Source: Paludibacteraceae bacterium (GTDB lineage: Bacteria > Bacteroidota > Bacteroidia > Bacteroidales > Paludibacteraceae). From it: 8,095 bases of DNA. Of this stretch, positions 1-6,743 are shown in pieces. The stretch covers positions 1 through 8,095 of the forward strand of contig JAGCQO010000157.1 in assembly GCA_017965125.1 (NCBI GenBank), written 5' to 3'. The notes beneath the pieces are model-generated. The model ran no database searches and was not told the origin of the DNA. It saw only the letters and a list, made by a program, of their open reading frames with translations. A program made the translations under genes and the position numbers. Position 1 is the stretch's first letter, and every line of letters begins with the position of its first letter.

Positions 1-505
1 CGGCATCGCTTATGCCCATTGCCGAAGCCACCCTCTTGATGAGGAGTATCTCTGGCTGCGAGACGTCATTGTCGGCGTTGGCTATGTCGAACATCAGATG
101 GAGCATCTCCAGACGACCGGAATAACTCAGATTCTGCGCTATCTGACGGGCTATGGGAATGACATCGTAGTTCTTCTTGAGCACGTCGCGCAGTATCAGA
201 AGCGCGTCCTTAGCCTTGCTTTCGCCGTAGGTGCTCAGCAGGAACGATTTAACCACATCGAGCTCCGACTTCAGCACCTTGCCGTCGGCCTTCATCACTG
301 CGGCTATCAGCACCAGCAACGATATGAGGAAATCGTTCGGCGCTGTACGGCGGCTGTCGTATGAGCGTTTGGCGTTGCCTGAATCAATCTTCGGAGCATC
401 GCCTGCCTCAAAGAGCATCGTGCCTATGATATAGCCCACGACAGCGCCTATCGGTCCGCCCATGACGTAACCCAGTCCGCCAGTTATCCATTTGCCTATT
501 CCCAT
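1..505 (-). CDS. TerB/DjlA-like membrane-anchored protein, 3' end cut off by the window edge
   Basis: This frame opens with ATG at 505 and stays open for 168 codons to the left edge, so the C-terminus is missing. Residues 6-32 are a glycine-rich hydrophobic stretch (GGLGYVMGGPIGAVVGYIIG), like the GxxxG-type membrane segment at the start of DjlA. Residues about 55-168 are helical and carry the repeated acidic signature of TerB-like domains: KADGKVLKSEL at 72-82 and NADNDVSQPE at 143-152, followed by a run ending AMGIS. In DjlA-type cochaperones a C-terminal J domain that stimulates DnaK follows. That part lies outside the window, so a J domain is expected but not seen. The gene follows ilvE in the same direction after 90 bases with a probable terminator between them. 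No clear ribosome binding site is visible. Isoleucine is mostly coded by ATA (12 of 16). The domain call is good; the cochaperone role is inference. Confidence 0.8.
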   Translation of the reverse strand, partial: MGIGKWITGGLGYVMGGPIGAVVGYIIGTMLFEAGDAPKIDSGNAKRSYDSRRTAPNDFLISLLVLIAAVMKADGKVLKSELDVVKSFLLSTYGESKAKDALLILRDVLKKNYDVIPIARQIAQNLSYSGRLEMLHLMFDIANADNDVSQPEILLIKRVASAMGISDA

Positions 506-528
506 AAAAAAACGTCTTTGTTGTTACA

Positions 529-572
529 AAAAAACCGGCAAGCAACAATCAATGTCCCTTCCCGGTCTTTTT
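529..572 (-). terminator. Probable Rho-independent terminator of ilvE
   Basis: Read on the minus strand, 24 bases past the ilvE stop, ACCGG (562-566 on plus) pairs with CCGGT (534-538). A G-G mismatch follows, and then AAG/CTT extends the stem inward. The 3' arm runs directly into seven T residues. The stem is short and the loop long, so this is only a moderately strong terminator. It fits the boundary between ilvE and the TerB-like gene. Confidence 0.5.
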
Positions 573-595
573 ATCTTGTCTCGGTAAAGAATACT

Positions 596-1609
596 TTACT
601 CTATGATAGTGACCCATCCGTGAGTATCTGGCTCGTCGCCGTACTGTATGCCACGCAAGTGGTGATACAGCTTAGTGCAGACAGGACCAGGCTCGCCGAA
701 GTGGTATGACTTGCCGACCTCGACGTCGTCAATCTTCTCGATTGGAGCGATTACAGCGGCTGTTCCGCATGCTCCAGCCTCCTCGAACGTCTCAAGCTCC
801 TCTACAGGAATCTGACGACGCTCCACCTTCATGCCCATATCCTCGGCCAACTGCATAAGGCTGCGGTTGGTTATAGAAGGCAGGATTGAAGTCGATTTTG
901 GAGTCACGTATGTGTTGTTCTTGATGCCGAAGAAGTTTGCTGCTCCAGCCTCATCGATATATTTCTTTTCCTTTGAGTCAAGATAGAACTCGCAGCTGTA
1001 ACCACGGTCGTGCGCTTCTTTGTTAGCTCTCAACGACGCTGCATAGTTGCCGCCCACCTTGAAGCAACCTGTTCCAAGAGGCGCCGCACGGTCGTACTTT
1101 CTGATTACCACGTATGGAGTGGCAGCAAAACCGCCCTTGAAATATGGTCCTACAGGAGTAACAAACACGATGAATGTGTATTCGCTTGCTGGGTGAACTC
1201 CCACCTGAGCGCCTGTACCGATAAGCAGCGGACGGATGTAGAGTGTCGCACCGCTCTCGTATGGCGGGATGAATCTCTCTTTCAACTTCTCGACTTTCAA
1301 GACAGCCTCTTTAAACTTCTCTGTTGGCAACTCTGGCATAAGCGTTCCGCGACATGTTGACTGCATTCTCTCCGCATTATCCTCGACACGGAAAATACGA
1401 ATCTTGCCGTCTTTGCCTCTGTAAGCCTTCAGTCCCTCGAAACACTCCTGACCATAATGAAGGCAAGTCGCAGCCATGTGCATGTTTATATATTCACTTG
1501 ATGAGATCTCCATCTCACCCCACTTGCCATCACGATACGTATAACGTACGTTATAATCTGTCTTTCTGTAGCCAAATCCAAGATTTGACCAGTCTAATTC
1601 CTCATTCAT
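596..1609 (-). CDS. ilvE: Branched-chain amino acid aminotransferase
   Basis: This is a PLP-dependent enzyme that transfers the amino group between glutamate and the 2-oxo acids of leucine, isoleucine and valine. It acts in the cytoplasm as the last step of synthesis or first of breakdown. The 337-residue protein is full length for the longer (eukaryote-like) BCAT type. CFEGLKAYRGKDGKIRIFR at 57-75 is the N-terminal substrate-side motif. K184 in GCFKVGGNYAASL is the Schiff-base lysine by alignment with K159 in the AKAGGNY motif of E. coli IlvE. DEAGAANFF at 219-227 holds the glutamate that contacts the cofactor. ACGTAAVIAPI at 280-290 sits where the mammalian mitochondrial enzyme has its redox CXXC, and the second cysteine is absent. 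The start is the first ATG after a -7 element about 29 bases upstream; no Shine-Dalgarno sequence is visible, which is common in this phylum. Isoleucine codons are mainly ATC/ATT in the parts checked, unlike the TerB-like gene, suggesting high expression. It appears to be a separate transcription unit. Confidence 0.96.
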   Translation of the reverse strand: MNEELDWSNLGFGYRKTDYNVRYTYRDGKWGEMEISSSEYINMHMAATCLHYGQECFEGLKAYRGKDGKIRIFRVEDNAERMQSTCRGTLMPELPTEKFKEAVLKVEKLKERFIPPYESGATLYIRPLLIGTGAQVGVHPASEYTFIVFVTPVGPYFKGGFAATPYVVIRKYDRAAPLGTGCFKVGGNYAASLRANKEAHDRGYSCEFYLDSKEKKYIDEAGAANFFGIKNNTYVTPKSTSILPSITNRSLMQLAEDMGMKVERRQIPVEELETFEEAGACGTAAVIAPIEKIDDVEVGKSYHFGEPGPVCTKLYHHLRGIQYGDEPDTHGWVTIIE

Positions 1610-1637
1610 TGATATGCTGTTTTTTTAATCGTAAGCA

Positions 1638-1645
1638 CAAATCTA
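1638..1645 (-). promoter_or_regulatory. Bacteroidota-type -7 element before ilvE
   Basis: The minus strand reads TAGATTTG here, a full match to the Bacteroides -7 consensus TAnnTTTG. It lies 28 bases before the ilvE ATG, so transcription would begin about 20 bases upstream of the start codon. A TTTG -33 box at the usual distance is not seen. The site is just past the terminator of the upstream unit, as expected for an independent promoter. Confidence 0.55.
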
Positions 1646-1648
1646 CAC

Positions 1649-1687
1649 AAAAAGCGCCGTCATTGTTCCTTTACGACACGCTTTTTT
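1649..1687 (-). terminator. Hairpin terminator at the end of the dapB-lepB-protease unit
   Basis: AAAAAGCG and CGCTTTTT (1679-1686 and 1649-1656 on plus) form a perfect 8-bp stem. An inner GTC/GAC pairing sits across a small internal loop. On the minus strand the 3' arm ends in five T residues, so the U tract is part of the stem. The 5' arm overlaps the protease stop codon. On the plus strand the arm ends in TTTTTT, so it could act in both directions, though no plus-strand gene reads into it. Confidence 0.62.
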
Positions 1688-3806
1688 ATTCCGTCACTAC
1701 TAACTTGCCAACAAATGCGCTGTTCTCACTTAAAATCTTCAACGCATAAACTCCAGCAGGGATAGTTGCGATGTTCACATCAATCTCCGACGTCTCGCTG
1801 TACGTCGAGAGCGACATGACCTTACGCAAGTTCATGTCATAAACCTCTATCGTACAACTACCTAACGCATCAGTATCGGCACTGACTTTTACACTGCCGT
1901 ACTTCTTGCTGACTGGATTCGGACTTATCGAAAGGCCGCTTTTCTTTGCCGCAACCTCGTTCACCGTAACCCTCGACGGATTCGGACTCGTCACGGCATC
2001 TATCCACACCACGTTTTGCGTGCTGCCGGCGTCTGTGAGTGTCTTCCACTCATCACCAATTTTAGCGTATGCCACCGCGTCGGGCGATGCTGTCTGAGCC
2101 GCGTACGGCACGAACGACCCGCTTGTGGAGTATGCCACATAGAATTTATCGTCCACAGCCACTGGAGTATTGAATCGAATATATGTGTCTGCATTCTTGA
2201 TACCTGTCTTTGCCTTGTTCTGAATGTTACCCACCGACATGACCTCGGCAATGATAGGCGTTGACACCGTTTGAGTGTAAATCGGCGATGCGTCCAAGTC
2301 GTTATAAACGTATATCTCACCTGGCAAAGAAGACGACGCTGTCACCAAATAGACGCCGTACAGATAACTGTCGGTCTCCGACGAGAATCCCTGCGCCACC
2401 ATTGACGACGACGCCGGAGCCGCGAATGAATTCGTGAACTCATCCGACGACGTGAGGTTAGTCATACGGCGGCATGAGTCATCGCCATAAGGGTTCAAAC
2501 CGTCAAACGCTGTCACAGACATATTTTCCGGGTCGAGCCATGCCTTCAGCTGCTTCGACGACTCGCTGTTTGTGCTCCATGCCAAATTTATCTTCGAGTA
2601 AGCATCGTTGAGCGGAGACGCACATACCGAACCGCCGCCTGTGAGCGAGCCTATCAACCTGAGCGAATTGTCGAACAAAGGCGAGCCGGAAGAGCCTGCT
2701 TCTGTTGTTCCGACCGTCCAACGGCTCACAAGCCAACATCCGTTTTCATATAAGTATGTTCCTGCGTCTCCATCGTGGAATGTCACTGTCGAGAGCGTAT
2801 TGTTGGTCGTCGCCAATCGTCTGACTGTGCTGTTCGGATGGTGAATGCCATAAGCTGGCACTACAGGCGTTGTCGTAAGCGACCAGCCTGCGAAGAATGG
2901 TCTGAAGTCTCTTTCCGGTATCGACGAAAGCTCCACAAGCGAGAAATCCAGCATTGAGTCAAAGGCTCTCAGCGACGATGCGACGCAGTACGTCTCCATC
3001 GAGCCCCTGATGCTTGAGTTGCCAAGCGGCGACGCATAGTTGAAGTAAAAAACTGCTGTGCTCGCCTTATCGTTTGTGTCGATGCAGTGAGCCGCCGTCA
3101 AGACATAAGGACGGGAGTTCCCTGCCGTGTTGTTCATCAATGTTCCACAGCACGAATAAACGCCTGAGCTTGTCGCGTAAACTATTATGCACACCGACTG
3201 AGCCACTTGCTCCAGCCTGCCCATCTCGTACGAGCTGCATTCGTCGGATGTCGAACTGTTCTGGTAAGGCACACGACGGAAATCCCTGTACGCCTGATTC
3301 ACTCGACCTATCGTCAGTTTCCTCGACGAACTTTTCTTACCATTCGTCAACAGGCACAACTGCACTTTGCCGCTCTCAACCATTGCTGTTGGCAGAACAC
3401 CAGACTCCAGATTGTGCTTCGATGTGTACGGGCCGACGAAATAGCCATCCTCGCCGACCATGTAGAGCGTGTCGCCAGGCATCAAATGAAACTCGCTGAA
3501 ATACACGCTGGTCATCTTGGCATTCGCCGCGTCTATGTCGTAGGTCAGGACTTCCCTTCCCGCCTCGCTCACATTTCGCTCGGCATAGTCGAGGAAAGGG
3601 ATGTTCAACTCGGTGGAAACACCGAACCTGAACGGCGCCGCAACTGTTTGCACAGACGACGACCTGAACATCGAAGCGGCACGATGGCTGTTTCGAGCCT
3701 CGTCCTCCGCCAAAAGTGAATCAACATTCATCGCCGGCAGACTAAGTCCGGCAAAGCAACGTATTGACATCGCCGCCAATGACGCTATAACTATAAGTTT
3801 TCGCAT
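1686..3806 (-). CDS. Secreted lysyl-endopeptidase-like serine protease with type IX secretion sorting domain
   Basis: A 706-residue exported trypsin-fold protease. Residues 1-19 are a signal peptide ending CFA. Residues about 20-185 resemble the pro-region of lysyl endopeptidases. The catalytic domain (about 186-437) matches Achromobacter/Lysobacter lysyl endopeptidase block by block: GTLMNNTAG (221-229), YVLTAAHC with H240, LDFSLVEL with D287, FAGW (305-308), IHHPN (321-325), and GSSGSPLF with nucleophile S373. C219-C241 corresponds to a known disulfide. D401 falls where that family has the lysine-selecting Asp225. The equivalents of Trp169 and His210 appear changed (H344, T389). Residues about 445-605 are a beta-rich region I do not recognise. 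Residues 625-706 (SISPNP ... IEVYDMNLRKV ... IPAGVYALKI ... GKLVV) are the type A Por/T9SS C-terminal sorting domain, which directs passage through the outer membrane and is normally removed. The start is supported by GAAAGGAG five bases upstream. The gene lies 13 bases after the WbqC-family gene and is the last of its unit. Lysine specificity is inference. Confidence 0.93.
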   Translation of the reverse strand: MRKLIVIASLAAMSIRCFAGLSLPAMNVDSLLAEDEARNSHRAASMFRSSSVQTVAAPFRFGVSTELNIPFLDYAERNVSEAGREVLTYDIDAANAKMTSVYFSEFHLMPGDTLYMVGEDGYFVGPYTSKHNLESGVLPTAMVESGKVQLCLLTNGKKSSSRKLTIGRVNQAYRDFRRVPYQNSSTSDECSSYEMGRLEQVAQSVCIIVYATSSGVYSCCGTLMNNTAGNSRPYVLTAAHCIDTNDKASTAVFYFNYASPLGNSSIRGSMETYCVASSLRAFDSMLDFSLVELSSIPERDFRPFFAGWSLTTTPVVPAYGIHHPNSTVRRLATTNNTLSTVTFHDGDAGTYLYENGCWLVSRWTVGTTEAGSSGSPLFDNSLRLIGSLTGGGSVCASPLNDAYSKINLAWSTNSESSKQLKAWLDPENMSVTAFDGLNPYGDDSCRRMTNLTSSDEFTNSFAAPASSSMVAQGFSSETDSYLYGVYLVTASSSLPGEIYVYNDLDASPIYTQTVSTPIIAEVMSVGNIQNKAKTGIKNADTYIRFNTPVAVDDKFYVAYSTSGSFVPYAAQTASPDAVAYAKIGDEWKTLTDAGSTQNVVWIDAVTSPNPSRVTVNEVAAKKSGLSISPNPVSKKYGSVKVSADTDALGSCTIEVYDMNLRKVMSLSTYSETSEIDVNIATIPAGVYALKILSENSAFVGKLVVTE

Positions 3807-3811
3807 TTTGT

Positions 3812-3819
3812 CTCCTTTC
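3812..3819 (-). promoter_or_regulatory. Strong Shine-Dalgarno site for the protease gene
   Basis: The minus strand reads GAAAGGAG, five bases before the protease ATG at 3806 and just after the stop of the WbqC-family gene. It is the clearest ribosome binding site in the window; most genes here have weak sites or none. It confirms the chosen start and suggests translation of the protease independent of its upstream neighbour. Confidence 0.75.
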
Positions 3820-4461
3820 TTATTTTAGACCATCCCTCAAAATGACTCTCGACTCTGGTCCGAGGTTAAACAACAAATCCAAGATGCTCAAATCCTTCTG
3901 AAAACCGTACCTCTCCGAGAAAACCTGATAATACTCCCGTGAGCTGTAGCCGTCAATATGCGTCTTGGGCGTTATCTTGCTTCTCAAGTCCAGCTCATTG
4001 CCCTGAGCCGGTATGTACTCCCGACTGACCTTCAGCGTGATGTCGTCCATCATCAGCAGCCCGAGCACCACCTCCATCGCATCGGAATTCAAGTCCACAA
4101 GATAGTCATATTTTTTTTCAAACAAAGGCCTTATGTCATCTTCGTAATACTCAAAAAACGGCGACATGTTATAGGCCGACACAAGACTCTGCCAATGCAC
4201 ATGCCTCCAGTTGTCATCATACGAGACCTTCAAGTCCTTCATCGCAGCATGGGTGAGGTCCGCGTCTTCCGACGACGCCCTGCTCAGCGGCACTGTCAGC
4301 GCCATCACACCGTTGGCCGACAGGATGTTGCACTTGTTCCTGTACGAACGCTTCACGTAATGCTCACCCACGTCTAAAGTCGCGCCGCCAAACTTCATCA
4401 GCGCGCTGTAATACTCTATCGGCGCGAAGTACGATGAATATAGTATCGGAAGGCTCTCCAT
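3820..4461 (-). CDS. WbqC-family protein
   Basis: This 213-residue soluble protein has no signal peptide and matches the WbqC-like family from end to end. SYFAPIEYYSAL at 10-21 is the N-terminal signature. HYVKRSYRNKC at 34-44 and NWRHVHWQSLVSAYNMSPFF at 84-103 follow, with aromatic and basic residues that look like a binding surface. The C-terminal block SERYGFQKDLSILDLLFNLG at 182-201 is typical. Family members occur in O-antigen and surface-glycan loci, where transfer of an acyl or amino-acyl group to a sugar has been suggested; the exact activity here is unknown. ATG follows the lepB stop after four bases (GAGG), so translation is probably coupled to lepB. The start fits the family because the YFAPI motif normally lies near the N-terminus. 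Placement beside lepB is, from memory, a common arrangement in Bacteroidota. Confidence 0.88.
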   Translation of the reverse strand: MESLPILYSSYFAPIEYYSALMKFGGATLDVGEHYVKRSYRNKCNILSANGVMALTVPLSRASSEDADLTHAAMKDLKVSYDDNWRHVHWQSLVSAYNMSPFFEYYEDDIRPLFEKKYDYLVDLNSDAMEVVLGLLMMDDITLKVSREYIPAQGNELDLRSKITPKTHIDGYSSREYYQVFSERYGFQKDLSILDLLFNLGPESRVILRDGLK

Positions 4462-4465
4462 CCTC

Positions 4466-5944
4466 TTACTTGAATACCGACTTGAAGAAACGCTTCCATC
4501 TTATCCAGCCGTCGAAAAGCCCCTTGTCAGGATTCAACGACAGCCATACGAACAATGGCTTGCCGACGATATGGTCCTCTGGCACATAACCCCAGATTCT
4601 CGAATCGGCGGAATTGTGTCTGTTGTCGCCCATCATCCAGTAATAATCCATCTGGAACGTATATCGGTCGGCCTTCTTGCCGTTGATGAAGACTTCTCCG
4701 TTCTTCACCTCCAGCTTGTTGCCTTCGTAATTTCTTATTATGCGTTCGTAAAGCGGCAGATTCTCTTTGTTTATGCTGACTGTAGCGCCTTTCGCCGGGA
4801 TGTAAATCGGTCCGTAGTTGTCCACGGTCCATTCTCTGTTATATCCCACAGGGAACGTAACACCGCCGCCTCTTGTGAAGTCGGAAACGTTCATCTCCTG
4901 CACCTCCTTCACACCGGAAATCTTCCTCATGGCCTTCTGGTCGTCGAGTGTCAGCGGCAACAGATAGATGTGGTTGCCCACAGTGTCGCAGCCCATGTAC
5001 GCCCTTTCGGAGTTCTCGTTGCTTATCTCCAGCTCGTCGTAGTCCTTCTGGCTGAGCATGTTAGTGGAAATCACCTTGCAGAAATGCTGCACACCCGGCT
5101 GTCTTTCCTGTCGCTTGCCGTTTATGTAAAGTTCTCTGTTTATTATCTGCAGCGTGTCGCCAGGCAGTCCGACGCACCTCTTTATGTAGTTCTCGCGGCG
5201 GTCAACTGGTCTGTAAACAATCTCGCCGTAAACCTGCTTATTCTGGTTTACCACCACTCTTCCGAGGCTCAGCAAGAAGTCTCTCACGTTGCTTCCCGAC
5301 GCCTCTATCTCCTCTATGGTTATGCCTTTCTGCGTTATCTCGCCAAGTCCAGCCTCATAGCAAAGGCTCTCGTAGTCCTGTGCCTGAGCGTATGTCGCCA
5401 CCGAGTCGCCGGCAGGGAAATTGAACACAACTATGTCATTGCGCTCCACATCGCCCAATCCCGGCAAACGACGCGACTTCCACTGCACTCCCTCGATATA
5501 CGACTTGCAGTTGAAAAACGGCATCGTGTGCTGCACCAGCGGGAATGAGAACGGCGTGTTAGGCGTCCTTGGCCCGTAAGCCAATTTGCTCACAAGCAGA
5601 TGGTCGCCCACAAGCATCGTCTTTTCCAACGAGCTTGAAGGTATCTTGTAATTCTGGAATATGTACAGGTTTATGAAATAAACCGCTATCAGCGCAAACA
5701 CTATCGCATCCACCCACTCGAAGAACTTCCTGATTTTCGGATTCTTGATGTCCTTCCACCATGTCCATGGCAATATCCTCGAAATGTATATGTCGAAATC
5801 CAGCAAAAGCAGAAGCAACAGCCATGGATTGCTCATCCAGACCACGAATGCGACTATTATCAGCGCCACAATGCCGAACTTCACCCATCGGCCCACCGTT
5901 GCGCCCTTTATGTTCTCTAATGTCTTGTCCTTTGAAAAAAACAT
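4466..5944 (-). CDS. lepB: Signal peptidase I, long Bacteroidota form
   Basis: Membrane-bound protease that removes signal peptides from Sec-exported proteins on the periplasmic face. Hydrophobic segments at about 24-37 and 40-58 precede a third at about 78-98, which places the active site just outside the membrane. IPSSSLEKTMLVGDHLLVSK at 101-120 carries the nucleophile S105, with the family's usual methionine after it replaced by leucine. NYIKRCVGLPGD at 252-263 carries the general base K255. GDNRHNSADSRIWGYVPE at 439-456 is the conserved C-terminal box. At 492 residues it is much longer than the E. coli enzyme (324). The extra length lies mainly between the serine and lysine boxes (about 180-245) and between the lysine box and the C-terminal box (about 268-430). 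All catalytic parts are intact. It sits 82 bases after dapB and 4 bases before the WbqC-family gene. Two exported proteins of the same unit (barrel and protease) are plausible substrates. Confidence 0.95.
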   Translation of the reverse strand: MFFSKDKTLENIKGATVGRWVKFGIVALIIVAFVVWMSNPWLLLLLLLDFDIYISRILPWTWWKDIKNPKIRKFFEWVDAIVFALIAVYFINLYIFQNYKIPSSSLEKTMLVGDHLLVSKLAYGPRTPNTPFSFPLVQHTMPFFNCKSYIEGVQWKSRRLPGLGDVERNDIVVFNFPAGDSVATYAQAQDYESLCYEAGLGEITQKGITIEEIEASGSNVRDFLLSLGRVVVNQNKQVYGEIVYRPVDRRENYIKRCVGLPGDTLQIINRELYINGKRQERQPGVQHFCKVISTNMLSQKDYDELEISNENSERAYMGCDTVGNHIYLLPLTLDDQKAMRKISGVKEVQEMNVSDFTRGGGVTFPVGYNREWTVDNYGPIYIPAKGATVSINKENLPLYERIIRNYEGNKLEVKNGEVFINGKKADRYTFQMDYYWMMGDNRHNSADSRIWGYVPEDHIVGKPLFVWLSLNPDKGLFDGWIRWKRFFKSVFK

Positions 5945-5962
5945 AGTTTGCTCTTTTTATAG

Positions 5963-6005
5963 AGAAAGCACTCCTCCAGCGCTGTGTCTGTGCGAAGTGC
6001 TTTCT
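5963..6005. repeat. Perfect 10-bp inverted repeat between dapB and lepB
   Basis: AGAAAGCACT (5963-5972) and AGTGCTTTCT (5996-6005) are exact reverse complements around a 23-base loop. In the minus-strand transcript the stem lies in the leader of lepB, ending 18 bases before its ATG, and no U tract follows. A GGAGG stretch (complement of 5973-5977) is in the loop, 28 bases before the ATG, too far for a normal ribosome binding site. A smaller CTCT/AGAG hairpin (5951-5964) follows. It may be a processing, stability or expression-tuning element; the function is unknown. Confidence 0.7.
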
Positions 6006-6026
6006 GCTGTTTCTTTTCTTATTTAT

Positions 6027-6743
6027 TTAGAAATCAAATATGCTCTTCATGTCGTAGAAGCCCTTCTTGCCGGCAAGGAACTCTGCTGCTATCACAGCTC
6101 CCAAAGCGAATCCCGCTCTGCTCTTTGCCTCGTGCTTTATGGTTATGCTGTCCACGTCGCTGTCGTAGTGTATGATGTGCGTTCCTGGCACCTCACCTTC
6201 TCTCACAGCCTTTATCGCCACGTCCTCAGCGCCCTCTGCCTTGTCGAGCTTCCATGCGCTCTTTCTGTCGAGGTTCTCGAGTATGCCCTCGGCAAGAGTT
6301 ATGGCCGTGCCGCTTGGCGCGTCGAGCTTGTGTATGTGGTGTATTTCGGTCATGTCAACGTCATACATGTTGAAGCGGTTCATTATGCTTGCCAAATACT
6401 TGTTCAACGCGAAGAAAATGTTCACGCCCACAGAGAAGTTCGACGACCACAGCAATGCGCCGTCAGCCTTCTTCATCTCCTCCTGCACCTTGTCCATATC
6501 TTTGGTCCAGCCCGTAGTTCCGCAAACCACTGGCACACCTGCGGCAAAACAGTTCAGTATATTGCCTACAGCCGACTCCGGACGCGAGAACTCGATTGCC
6601 ACGTCAGCGCTCTTGAACGCCTCGCCCTTTATGTCGTCGTAGTTGTTTATGTCTATTGTCGCTACTATCTCGTGACCTCTTTTCTTTGCCTGCTCCTCGA
6701 TTATGTGGCCCATCTTGCCGTAGCCTATCAATGCTATTTTCAT
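6027..6743 (-). CDS. dapB: 4-hydroxy-tetrahydrodipicolinate reductase
   Basis: This cytoplasmic enzyme reduces hydroxy-tetrahydrodipicolinate with NAD(P)H to tetrahydrodipicolinate in the diaminopimelate/lysine pathway, feeding peptidoglycan and protein synthesis. The protein has 238 residues, shorter than the E. coli enzyme (273). GYGKMG at 7-12 is the dinucleotide-binding loop. VVCGTTGWT at 72-80 and SNFSVGVN at 101-108 are cofactor and active-site blocks. EIHHIHKLDAPSGTA at 133-147 is the family signature; H135 and K139 correspond to the catalytic H159 and K163 of the E. coli enzyme. RAGFALGAV at 209-217 is a conserved C-terminal block. The ATG overlaps the stop codon of the barrel gene by four bases (ATGA), so translation is likely coupled. 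It is followed by lepB in the same direction. Confidence 0.96.
   Translation of the reverse strand: MKIALIGYGKMGHIIEEQAKKRGHEIVATIDINNYDDIKGEAFKSADVAIEFSRPESAVGNILNCFAAGVPVVCGTTGWTKDMDKVQEEMKKADGALLWSSNFSVGVNIFFALNKYLASIMNRFNMYDVDMTEIHHIHKLDAPSGTAITLAEGILENLDRKSAWKLDKAEGAEDVAIKAVREGEVPGTHIIHYDSDVDSITIKHEAKSRAGFALGAVIAAEFLAGKKGFYDMKSIFDF

Noticed and set aside
2000..2320. A second minus-strand frame of 106 codons inside the protease gene
   Set aside because: It overlaps the protease reading frame out of phase, is rich in Arg, Thr and Gln as expected of a shifted frame, and has no ribosome binding site.
4571..5548. A 325-codon plus-strand open frame
   Set aside because: It lies entirely antisense to lepB, whose catalytic motifs are intact. 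Its translation shows no recognisable domain and looks like the mirror of a coding frame.
5963..6026. The inverted repeat read as a plus-strand terminator, since T-rich DNA follows on that strand
   Set aside because: No plus-strand gene leads into it, and on the transcribed minus strand no U tract follows. I list it as an inverted repeat of unknown role.
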